This document shows positions 35,414 through 45,529 of a stretch of DNA of 64,000 bases, piece after piece. Within the stretch, counting starts at the first letter, position 1. Each line of letters opens with the position of its first letter. The position numbers and the translations under genes are program-made. This DNA comes from Cylicocyclus nassatus (lineage: Eukaryota; Nematoda; Chromadorea; Rhabditida; Strongylidae): NCBI GenBank assembly GCA_958299035.1, contig CATQJL010000316.1, positions 90,604,443 through 90,668,442 on the forward strand, given 5' to 3'. The notes under the pieces are model-generated. The model saw nothing but the letters and a program-made list of their open reading frames with translations, was not told where the DNA came from and ran no database searches.

Positions 35414-36642
35414 CTTGCTGCTATTATACTATAACAAGTTGTTGAAAATCAACATCAAATAGTAATTATCAATAATATTATAATAGTAATCAGTAAAGAA
35501 CACTCATTCTTTATTTGGTAGTATAATGTTTCAGCATAATGTCCTTTTGGTTATCAAATTCTTTTAAGAAAACCTTACATAGGTACGTCAGATTTTGTTT
35601 TGTAAAAGAAGCGCACCCCAGTCAACTCGCCAGGTTCGTACTTTTTCCGACGTTCACTGCAACGTCTATAAAGAAACTTGCACTCTGCTTCACTACTTCC
35701 ATGAAAAAAATGCGCCAAGCCTAAAAGGAACTACTATACTCGCAACTACTTTCCGAAGTGCATTTTTGCATTCGCAAAAAAACGCTGCGGAGGAAGGAAT
35801 TCGATATCCGTCGCCGTGCTTCCCTGGTGCTCCAATTTTGCGAGTATACTTATTGTTAGATCGAGGCATTAGTCAGCGTGATGCTGCCGAATGCCCTTAC
35901 TTCAGTACAAGATATGATTAATCACTTCTACACAATATGTGGCGTCCCGAGTAAAAGGCTATTGTTCACTAGGCGCTCAACTTTGGCGCAAATTGCAACT
36001 TCTTCCTGTATTTCAAGTACAAAACTTGTGTTCTAATCATAGTTTTGCTTGTTAGTCACTGTTCTCATTAGCCATAATTTGCTCTTTGATAGGGTTCTCG
36101 TAAATGAAATTTATAGCTCATAAATGGCTATTTTTGCTTTTGATTTTTTTCTTTCCCTTTCGATTGCATCATCGAATTGCCTTTTCCCGTCACAGCAACA
36201 CTGAACACAGCGTTGCAGAGAGACAATCCTCATCGATTCGCATCTCAACACTCGCTCGCCGGTCCTCTTTTCGAAATTTTTAGTTTGGTCAATCGATAGC
36301 TATTCATAAATAGATTTGAGGCGTGGGTTCGAGCGTCATTGTCGTTCTTCATGGGATGCTTTGATCCGATCACAAAATTTCGCACTGCAGCCAGATAAAT
36401 TAGTCCTTTTCCTATCAGAATAACTACTCAAACTTGGAGATTGTAAAGAATATTTCTTTTTCATTTACGTCTTTCCCGTCCTCTTCCTTCTTTCTTTTTA
36501 CTGCTACTTCTTACGTCTGATAGTATGAAAGAGAGGGGTGTAGAGACATTACATGGTTCTTTGCTTTGAATTCGAATCGCGAACTTTTCTTTTGTACAAT
36601 TACAATTGAGTATATATTCCGTTTTAGCACAATGTGCATAGT

Positions 36643-36780
36643 GTGCTTGCACTGCAGGTTGAATGCGGTAAAATTTGGGCGTGGAGAAATAGCTACGCCT
36701 GTGACGCCGGTCGATTGCGCGCAAAATGCCGGATTTGTTCACGCCAGATTTTACCGCATATTACCCGCAGCAAGCACACC
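36643..36780. repeat. 138-bp foldback with GTGCTTGC ends
   Basis: Arms of about 45 bp: GTGCTTGCACTGCAGGTTGA ... GCGGTAAAATTTGGGCGTG against CACGCCAGATTTTACCGC ... GCAGCAAGCAC. Probably a MITE; the target duplication is not clear. Confidence 0.6.
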
Positions 36781-38896
36781 ATATTATGCGGAAAATATAT
36801 TTGACTATATTGTTTGAATTTATGCCAAGGTGGTATAGAAATTTTATTTATTATTTTAGAAATTTGATCTATTATTCGACTATAGCTTTCCATCACATTA
36901 TTGATTCATAAAAATTAACTTTCCCCTGCAGTCAAGGTTGTTGTTATACATATGGATTCTAGCACCTCTAAGCAATCTCTAAGAAAAAGCAAAAATGTTA
37001 TAATTAGGGTAGTTCCAAGGTTTAAAGCAATTTTCAACTGCAAACCTTGTAGTGACTGGGAATGATTAGCTGGAAATCTATTCCAAATAAATAAGTTTTG
37101 ATAAACCAGTATCCTATAATGTATTTCATTGTGCAGGGTCATCACCCTTGCTTGCGCATCTCCTAAGTTCGGTTGAAAACTGAGTTTTGCAACTTTTTCG
37201 ATAACTTTTTTTTCGTTGAATATGACGCGCTCAAATTTTGCCAATATATAGATTATAACGTAAGCTACAAGCGCAGCTGCTGTTCGGACAAATTCTGACG
37301 TCGCAGTGAGGAAGGGTTACGGTAGATATATGGTATGAGGGGAAAATCATGAGGGATTACGGATTTGATTGAAACTTGGTACAGAGTAGTTATCCCACAT
37401 CCTGATCGCTAAAACATACTGATGCATGGCGGGGTTTTTTGTGAGGTTACTGTAGATTTAGGTAAGAGGTTTTCTAATTTGATAAATTTGAATAAGATAA
37501 TTGTCTGCCAGGTTGAATAACTCCACTGTATGAAATTTGAACGATCTTGAGGTTTTGACTCCTTCATTGATGGTTGTCCCTACAGCATTACTTACAGCGT
37601 TTCGTTGAACTTTATGAAAGTCGGAACTCGACTCGTCTTTCAATTTTGTTCCTTTTCTACTTTGTTTAATGAGTCAACCTCTAGCAATAATTGATACAAT
37701 TTCGAATCATTGTGCATGATCTGTTTAGCGAACGGCTTCATTTTTGCTTGTATCCCCATAAATCCTCGAAATTTACTCTAAAATCTTATAAGACCGTTCA
37801 GAAAAGTCCGCCCTACAGATAAGCCCTTTTTCTTTCCATTATAACTGCCCTATTTTGTCAGATAAGTCCGGACTTACCTGCAGATGGACTAATCTGATGA
37901 GAAGTCCTATCTGTGAGAATTTAGGCTAGGAGTTTTCGAAAATGCCTGTTTTATATATCCAAAAATCAAACAGTTTATGCATTGTTGTAGCACACATTGA
38001 GATTTATATACTGCCAAATTTTAAGTGTGCCACATTCAATGAAAGAAAGATCATCAAAGAAATTGCAAAACTTATTTCCAACACTATAGATTTGTGACTA
38101 ACATTCTGTGACATGAACTATAAATTACTTCGTTAGGATTGGAGTGTGCGCCGTCAAACGTCGTCTCTCATGCGAACATGTGATAGTTATTTTTCTTTGC
38201 CATGGGACTCATTTTCTAGCAACAGTGAGCACCTTTATCAGTGTTGTTTTGTTAATTTCGAAACAGCTTCCAAATTGATTCATTTAGGAAGATCTCTGCT
38301 AAAAACTTCTACAATCTCTGATGAAAGTTAAAAATCACTTATGCACCTTCTTGTTCGATAACACATCATCATTTTCTGTAATTCAACCTACTCATATACA
38401 CCAACCCACTCAACGGTCCCACTATGTCTCCCCCATTCTCGTCATATGACCGTTTCTCGTTTAGATATATGTGTTTAGCTTGCTATTTACAGGATACTAG
38501 CGCAACCATAAATTTACAATGCATAAAGTAGCAAAACGACCGTAAACTCTTTGCGCCAAACCGCAGCGAAGGCCACGTTTGCAACTTCTGAAAAGTGTAA
38601 TATTGAGGTGAGTGCGTTTCGTATTGCCTTTGATTTTCTTTTCACCAAAGTAAGCTATTCGGCATTGGAAATTCGGCGTACTGCTGGCGAATTCGGGTTC
38701 AGAAATAACTGCCATTCTTCAGACCATAATGGATCAAAATCATTACTCTAGTTCATTTTATGTGATTGTTTAGCTTTGATTGATAATTGAGCAACAGGTA
38801 TATGTATGTCAGCAGCATGTGCCATTTATTAGCAATTACATGTAGTTTCAAGTACTTCGCAGATTTTTTCATGCTTTCATTTATACTTTTTTGCTA

Positions 38897-39345
38897 ACAA
38901 GGGAATGGTCAGAAATCGAAGTGGCCATTCCAGACAAGCTGCATAGCGTTGAATGCAGCATGAAGCGCTGACTCTAAATCTGTTTTCTTTACCTGCTTAT
39001 CGCTTTTTTGGACGAAGTTATAAGCCATTAAATACCATTATTTTGCTTAGAATTTATGCGTGAAATTGAAAATTTAGCCGTACAAAGCCTCGTTCGCCTC
39101 AATGCTGGGCTAAAACATGCAGCTAGCTTACTCAAATTTTTGAAGCCAGAAGCTGAGCTATAAGAGCAACAATGTGCTCAATTTCGCTGTTTTTATGTAT
39201 GATTTTTTTACAATAAAATCGCTTGTAGCTTTCCACAGAAGCGGGAAGCAGATAAGGAAGCAGCTTCGAAGTCAGCGTTTTATACTGCATCGAATGACAT
39301 ACAGCTTCTTTGGTTTGGCCACTTCGACTTTTGACCATTCCCTTG
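38897..39345. mobile_element. TA-flanked foldback element, CAAGGGAATGGTC ends
   Basis: The left arm has CAAGGGAATGGTCAGAAATC and the right-arm complement CAAGGGAATGGTCAAAAGTC. Both continue with CGAAGTGGCCA and later CGCTGACT..AA.CTG. Arms are about 130 bp. A lone diverged arm of the same family lies at 27,128-27,280, and related words at about 63,725-63,800. Confidence 0.65.
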
Positions 39346-40581
39346 TAAGATTTTACAATGCGATTGATACACTCTTGATAATCACAGTTTTGGTTTATGG
39401 TATCATAGTTTTACCTCCATTTTTAAGCTTTACGGAAATGCAGCAAGCAATTTTTCAAAAACAATAATCGGCGATTATTCAAGCTTTGTGTGCGAGGGCA
39501 CAACATACAATTAACAATGGCAGTCCTAAAAATTTCTCCGGTGGAGGACCTGATATTCTTTGGAACGCTAGAATTTTGTTCATAACTACCAGATTCCAAA
39601 AAAGGAGGCTTAACGGAAGCTAGGTTTACGAAAAAAATATCATAGAGGTAGTCAAAAATTATGAAAGTAATCACTCAAATCGTTTAATGAAAAGCCAACT
39701 TGCATAATTTTGCAATTCATGTAAAACAGTCTTGAAAAATTTTGCGACCATTTCCGAAAAAATGCCTCTCATTCCTCGGTCTGCTACTGGTACCAGGGCT
39801 CGGCATGAGCTGGCACCAAGGAAATTATTAGAACGAATTTCCTTTGATCTGAAATCGTATGCAGTCCCTTTTGACCCTAACGCTAAACGTAAAAGACCCT
39901 AAAAGAAACGAAATGCCGACTAAAAAACATCGCAGTTTTTATTTCTTTTGCCACAAAACGACATTCTCTCTTTTTGTCCCAAAAACGATATCCAGTTTGA
40001 CCCGGTGGGCTGTGCCGAGACCTGATCGGTACGTATGTGTAGCATATCAAAGGGTAATCATGATATTTTAAGGGAAAGACTGCAAGAATGACCATCATTT
40101 TAACTTTCAGTTGAACTTCCTAATACATAGTGTTTTGAACTTTCCTTGGCCAGTAAACAACGTGGAAACGGTCACAAGCAATGGTGATAGGCCTAATAAA
40201 ATAAAAAAAACACTATTCAATGCAAGATTACATCATAGCGCTCTGATTTATCGAACCTCGCATTTGTGTTCGCGAGGGAGCACGTGACATGAAACATTCC
40301 GAGTACTACATTCAGCTCATGCCCAAATCTGCGCCGCTAGTACTAGGTTCGAAATTGAGCTTGCTTCACACATCCCTTTTTTGTTCTGTGTTTGCATCGT
40401 CAATAAAAAAAACCCCAAGATCGTGACAGGCTTCGTTTTGACTTCGCTTTCATCAAAGCACTACACTTTTTCATCCATTTCTTGGATATCTGTTCTTAAG
40501 CTGCAATTTGCTTCACAGTAGTCTGCGTTTGACACCTCTAAAAAGTGCTTGTAAGGAGAGTTCTCTATGCCTTTCTCATTA

Positions 40582-40979
40582 GGGGAGGACCCAAAGACTA
40601 GGCTTTTCAAGTGAAATATATACCATTTTGAAGAGCTTCAGACGCTGAATCCAAAACTGTCTTGATTTTTTCCCAAGCGTCTCTAGACGCACTTATGAGT
40701 GTTTTTGGAGTAAATCAATTGGTCTTTCCAGCGCTCAGATAAAGAATCGTTGACTACGAGTAAATTAGACAAAAAATTTCCTGTGCACAGAGTGCTCTGA
40801 TGTCCAACGCTGGGCCATTTGCGCAATCTTGGACGAATTTGTAACATTTGCACGCAGTTTTCTGCTGCGTCTAGAGGCGCTTAGCAAAAAACCAAGACAG
40901 TTTTGGAGTCAGCGTTTGATGCTCTTCGGAATGGTATATATTGCTATTGGAAAGCCGGCTTCGACTTCGGGTCCTCCTC
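40582..40979. mobile_element. TA-flanked foldback element, GGGGAGGACCC ends
   Basis: Ends GGGGAGGACCC and GGGTCCTCCTC with TA outside each. Arms of about 125 bp share ATATATACCATT, GAAGAGC.TCA.ACGCTGA.TCC and AAAACTGTCTTG. Inner arms contain CGTCTCTAGACGC. 398 bp, non-coding. Confidence 0.7.
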
Positions 40980-41718
40980 TAGTTAGTGCTAGACGAAAAA
41001 ATTCGCGCCTTAACCGTCTCCCATCTTGGCTTACGGGGACCGTGAGGGTTTCTGTAACATACTGTATGTACCCACACTTTGCAAACTTGCTCGCTCACGA
41101 CCAAAGGCAGAATCTCGACTTCTGTTGCTTGCCTTACCCAGGGGCCTTTTCATAACGCTGTTCCCAAGTTTAGCACTGAAAATGCGTAAAATCCTCAGAA
41201 GACCGTATTTTTGAGAAAATTTTGTAAGAACCGTGGACGAGTGCTCCTAATGCTATACTTGTCGAAAGCAAGAATTAGCAGGTGAACACTATGCGTTCGA
41301 TTGTGTTTACGACGCGTGAAAACACGTCAAGGGCTGAGGAGAGTTAGTTCAAAAAGGCGTGCCTTGCGAGGGAGTGGGCGTGGTCCTCGGAGCTCGGCCT
41401 TTCCTGCTCCGATTTTCTCCTTTTGCAGGGGGTCGAAAGTCGGATTTGTGCGATAGTTCTAGTTCCGGCCGTCGGTTATAATAGTATCCAAAATGTCCAA
41501 ATCTGCCCGAACGCTGCCTTTAAAACTCCAAAAAATCCTTTAAATTTAATCAAAATCACTGAAATTTACGGTGTTGATAGAATCCATTCAGATTCCCTAG
41601 TGCGGCCACACGTCTCAGAAATAGCATATTAGCAAAAAAAGGTAAGTGTTAGAATCAGCATTTTTTACATGCGTATGCCTTCAAGGAATCCGAATTTAGG
41701 TGTCAAAATTTTTTTTCA

Positions 41719-42792
41719 ATGGACAAGCGCGACTTCCACCTGCTGTCGCTGTATGAATTCAAGCTCGGACACGAATCAGCCGACGCCACCCGCAATCTGC
41801 GCCGATCATTCGGAGCCGATGCACCGGACGAGAGGACGGTGCGAGAGTGGTTTACGAGATTTCTAGCCGGTGATGAGGACGTTGAAGATGTTAAGCGCAT
41901 TCCAAGGTCTTCCAGTTCGGGTTCTGTTCCCGAAAGATTGGATGATTTTGTGAAAAAGCTAATGGAGCCTCAGCAGGGGAAATCCTGGTCAGATGTGGTG
42001 AAGGAGGCCGGAATGATGTACACGTCTATGTGGAATAATTCGCTATCTAAGCGGAGGAAAACCGAACCGGCTGGGTCGGAATGGGTGAAGAAAGAACCAT
42101 CGGTATCTAACCAAGAATCACAGGAGCTAACGGAGCGATACCTGAGGTCTCGACTGGAGTTATGCTCTTCGCTGATTCTCCGAAATAAGCATGAACCGTT
42201 CACTGAGCGGGTCTTCACCTGTGGAGAGAAATGGCTCACTTACGAAAGCAGAAAACGAACTGCGTCTGAGTGGCTGGACGAGGACGAGTCGAGCGAAACC
42301 TTATCTGAGTTTGATACTCACCCAACCAAGATCCTGGTCACAGTGTGGTGGTCCGCATCTGGTTTGGTCCACTACAATTTCCAATCCCCGGGTCAAGCGC
42401 TGACCTCCGAATCGTTCATGAAAGAATTGGACCAAGTCCATCAAAAAATCACAACTCAACAGCCGGCACCATCCAGCCGAAAAAGTCCCATCTTCCTCTA
42501 CGACACCTCGAAAGCTCATGTCGACAAAGCAACGCTGCAGAAGCTGTACGAACTTGGTGTCGAGGTGCTACCTCATCCGTCGCATTCACCTGATCTCTTG
42601 CCCACAGAATTTCATTTCTTCCATGCTTTGGATAAGTTCATCAAGGATAAGCGCTTCCATGATGAAAATGAGCTCAAAGAGACTTTCAAACAGTTTCTTA
42701 GTTCTATCGATGATGATTTCTACAAAGATGGGATAAAAGCACTTGTATCACGATGGGAACGATGTATTGAGCATAATGGTGCTTACATTTAA
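41719..42792 (+). CDS. Mariner-derived transposase-like protein with altered catalytic triad
   Basis: An uninterrupted 357-residue frame of mariner (DD34D) type, close to the full family length. Residues 1-60 form the first helix-turn-helix of the paired-like DNA-binding domain (LLSLYEFKLGHESADATRN, TVREWFTRFLAGDEDVED). The second helix-turn-helix and the WVPHEL-like motif are diverged (EWVKKEPSVSNQESQELTER). The catalytic domain keeps VTVWWSASGLVHYNF, LQKLYELGVEVLPHP and SPDLLPTEFHFF. The triad is changed: the usual TGDEKW is TCGEKW (Gly169 for Asp), the second Asp is kept (YDTSKAH, Asp262), and the third is Glu297 (PTEFHFF), at the correct 34-residue spacing. Loss of the first Asp should abolish cleavage. 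An intact frame with a dead active site resembles domesticated SETMAR-type proteins. AATAAA overlaps the stop codon. I found no clear terminal inverted repeats nearby. Confidence 0.88.
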   Translation: MDKRDFHLLSLYEFKLGHESADATRNLRRSFGADAPDERTVREWFTRFLAGDEDVEDVKRIPRSSSSGSVPERLDDFVKKLMEPQQGKSWSDVVKEAGMMYTSMWNNSLSKRRKTEPAGSEWVKKEPSVSNQESQELTERYLRSRLELCSSLILRNKHEPFTERVFTCGEKWLTYESRKRTASEWLDEDESSETLSEFDTHPTKILVTVWWSASGLVHYNFQSPGQALTSESFMKELDQVHQKITTQQPAPSSRKSPIFLYDTSKAHVDKATLQKLYELGVEVLPHPSHSPDLLPTEFHFFHALDKFIKDKRFHDENELKETFKQFLSSIDDDFYKDGIKALVSRWERCIEHNGAYI

Positions 42793-42796
42793 TAAA

Positions 42797-43617
42797 ATTC
42801 GGCGCACGTGTGTCATAACAAATTCTGTGAATGAAATTTTTTTTCCATGTAAAATTGAAGTGATTACTGTTCCTTTAAATGAAAATATCGATGCCATTAC
42901 GAATACGATGCCTTCACGTTGCAAAGTAGGGGCGAGATTAATACGCTTTAGACGCGCAGAACAAATTCACTTAAAAGATGTGCAGATTTTCCTTATTGAC
43001 GAGGAAAGTAGAGCACTTGCAGATGTTGTTTAGAATTGTAGAATTATTCCTACATCACGCGTTATGCTAGTAGCAAAAACTCAAGAAATCCCGGTACGAA
43101 CATTAGCGCTCATAGCTTGTGAAGAATAAAGAACCGCTCAACTGTCATCCGAATTTGCCATGTGTCGAAACGCCTTATCCCGGTGCAGAGTGGAAGGGTT
43201 CCAGCTCAGCTCGATGCATGGTATTTAAATAGTTTTTACAAATGCTTTGATTGTCGTCGACGAGCCTAGTGTGCCGTTCACAAGATGTATAGGTCGTGTA
43301 TAAAATGTTGATGACGAATTTGACTGCGGACTTTGCGCCCGCAGGAGCAGAAGTTGCGTACAAGAAGACATCCCGTCAATGCTCACCTCAGTCACTTCCA
43401 GTGTCTAAATACTATCATACGTAAGCAAAAAAACCATTCGACTAGGTTGAAAAAAATGCGGTTACCGAGAGTGGCGTGCGTGTAGCGCGCGGTTGCGTCA
43501 TTGTCACGATTTTTCAGAATACCCTTTACGTTCGATATGATGCTAGAAACTGACTCCCCACCGTGCACTTACCGTAACCAAGTAAGCAATTCTACACGTC
43601 AAAAGATGCACGACGTT
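42797..43617. other. Intergenic, no gene
   Basis: A+T-rich DNA after the mariner-derived gene. A GTTCCAGCTCAGCTCGATG fragment at about 43,199 may be a scrap of the foldback family at 14,480. Confidence 0.4.
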
Positions 43618-45121
43618 CTCAGACACTCGCACCGGCCGGCGACCGTTCGACGGCCGGCTGGTGGGACCACAGGTGATTTCACTCAGCCGCGTAGTCTACG
43701 ACCACCGGCCGGTATTCGGACGGCCGCCGGTCGGAAAGGTACGGCCGCCAGCCGGTATGTGGGCGCCGCGATACGAAATGGCCATGTGACGCGGTTTCTC
43801 TTTTTCCGTATTTATATCGCTCTCCCGCCTATCCTCAATACAAGCAAATACAAATCCGTATGAATATATTTATTGTAACTGCATCATATAGGGAAACATA
43901 AATGAGATTGAATAATAGCGTAAAGTCTCGCCACGCGTTGCGTGCGCCTCTTTGGCATGGTGTGGCAAGAAGAACAACATTATTAAGCCTGGTCCATCTT
44001 ATTTATTGCACCAGGACACGCCAAACGATGCGCCCGCAATGTGGCGCAAGCCGAAGCGAGGCGGCGCCTCACCAATCCACATAATCCACGTCATTGAAGG
44101 AAGACATATGGGTTAATATCGAGGGTACTTACAAATGATCCCGTTAACACCAAAACTTACCGACGGTGTTATATATGACTGGGCAGAGCAAATCAAAAAG
44201 CTCAAGCAATTGTAGCAGACAAGTAATGAACGTTGTTATCCCTGAAACACACAAGGACTAGTTCCAAATTCTTGATAAGAACGCACCTGTCTTGTGGAGT
44301 CTATACTAGGAGTTAGGCGTAAGGTCAGTAGTCTTGCAGCAGAACACAAACTAGATAGATTCCAATTCCCATAGAAATGTGTGACATGTAGTACACACGT
44401 AATCCATGAATGCATAGTGCTGAGATACATAAAGAGTTAGTCGAAAGGTCATATGCTCCATCATGGGTAAGGATGATAAACAGCGAGTACAAGCAATGGT
44501 GCGCTGGCTGCATAGCGCAAGATCTCAATACCATGCATATCGCATTCGTCTCCTGAAAAAGATGGTTATGAAACGTGCCCATTCGTTCTTTTTTGTTTAG
44601 TCAAGAAGCTGAGCGAAATTCAAGCCTTGTACCTCTCAGTCAGTATGTTCCAGCTCTGCGTGTCACTTCTTTATCGCCATACAAGACAAGCAACAAATCT
44701 GAAAAAGGCGCTACAGATGTCATTGGGATTTTCTTTTGATTGCGAAAAAGAGGGCGGTATTAGCAAAGATAGAGTAAGATCACTACGGAATTCTAGGTAT
44801 TTTTGAGTGACAAGCATACAAAACCTTCTTCTAACGATAAATTACGTAAACAAGACATGAATGAAGTAGAAAAATGGCGCTTAATCGTAAACGAGGAGAA
44901 GTAGAGTGTTTGCTTACGCGGCTCAATCATGCAACTTTCAAATCCCGTTCACTTCCCGCGACATGGCAATGTTACCGGCTGGCGGCCGTTCGAGCGGCCA
45001 CCAGCCGGTAGATTTCTTTGGAGCTGTCGCCGGCCGGTATTTAGCTCCGCCCAGATTTAAAGAGCGGCCGCCGGCCGGAAGGCCGTCGTCGGACGGTCGC
45101 CGGCCGGTGCGAGTGTCTGAG
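43618..45121. mobile_element. 1.5-kb CTCAGACA-ended TIR element with CCGGCCGG-rich ends
   Basis: Ends CTCAGACACTCGCACCGGCC and its complement. Each inverted terminal block (about 140 bp) holds several CCGGCCGG or GCCGGCCGG words that also pair with each other. TT is on both sides. The first eight bases equal the ends of the minisatellite elements at 19,959 and 24,984. The interior has - strand open frames (44,236-44,582) with hydrophobic runs, and + strand open stretches at about 44,600-44,805 after a TTTTGTTTAG acceptor-like site. I could not assign either. Confidence 0.7.
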
Positions 45122-45529
45122 TTGTGTGTGTGTTGTATGGTGACTTGCAGAATAAGTCCTACTGGTTTGAGATATGGCGATGCGACTCAAAGAGCGCAAA
45201 CTTTCTGAAAGATATAGTGATGGCGCACCTTCGTTGCTGTTCTTTCTGGTATTTGTTTTCTAACAAAACAAGTATCACTTCAATCTTGACTAGGATAAGT
45301 GTTGATTTCGTTCCCAGCAGGCTGATTAACCACCTCATCCATAAGCAAAGTGAATGTCAACTTTCTTGGTTCGAAATGTTTTTGTGACAACTGATAAACT
45401 AAATTTTTTCCCGTATCTTCGTTCGTACATTACGCCTGTTTCAGACTCGATCTCTAATGATCAGAGGAGAAAGAATTTATAGCAGAGATCACAACAATCA
45501 ACAAATCCCAAATCACAGCAACAAAAAAA
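45122..45529. other. Short intergenic gap before cyn-16 3' end
   Basis: GT-rich run, then A+T-rich DNA that should include the cyn-16 3' untranslated region on the - strand. No gene seen. Confidence 0.4.

Larger units (their letters stand above)
31657..41718. other. Intergenic, repeats but no supported gene
   Basis: Listed separately: a mini-element at 32,352, a hAT MITE at 35,055, and foldbacks at 36,643, 38,897 and 40,582. A half-foldback of the GCACCGTTCGACTCAGCTCG family sits at about 32,070-32,200, a hydrophobic open stretch at 33,962-34,156 and an orphan TTAA-family end (GAACGCTGCCTTTAA) at about 41,508-41,522. Nothing else is convincing. Confidence 0.5.

Noticed and set aside
37860..37920. 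Possible hammerhead ribozyme (CTGATGAGAAGTCC)
   Set aside because: CTGATGA is present, but the GAAA core and the closing stem are missing.
41640..42860. Terminal inverted repeats around the mariner-derived gene
   Set aside because: CACACGTCT on the left and CACGTGTGTC on the right look similar, but the match is too short and poorly placed to call.
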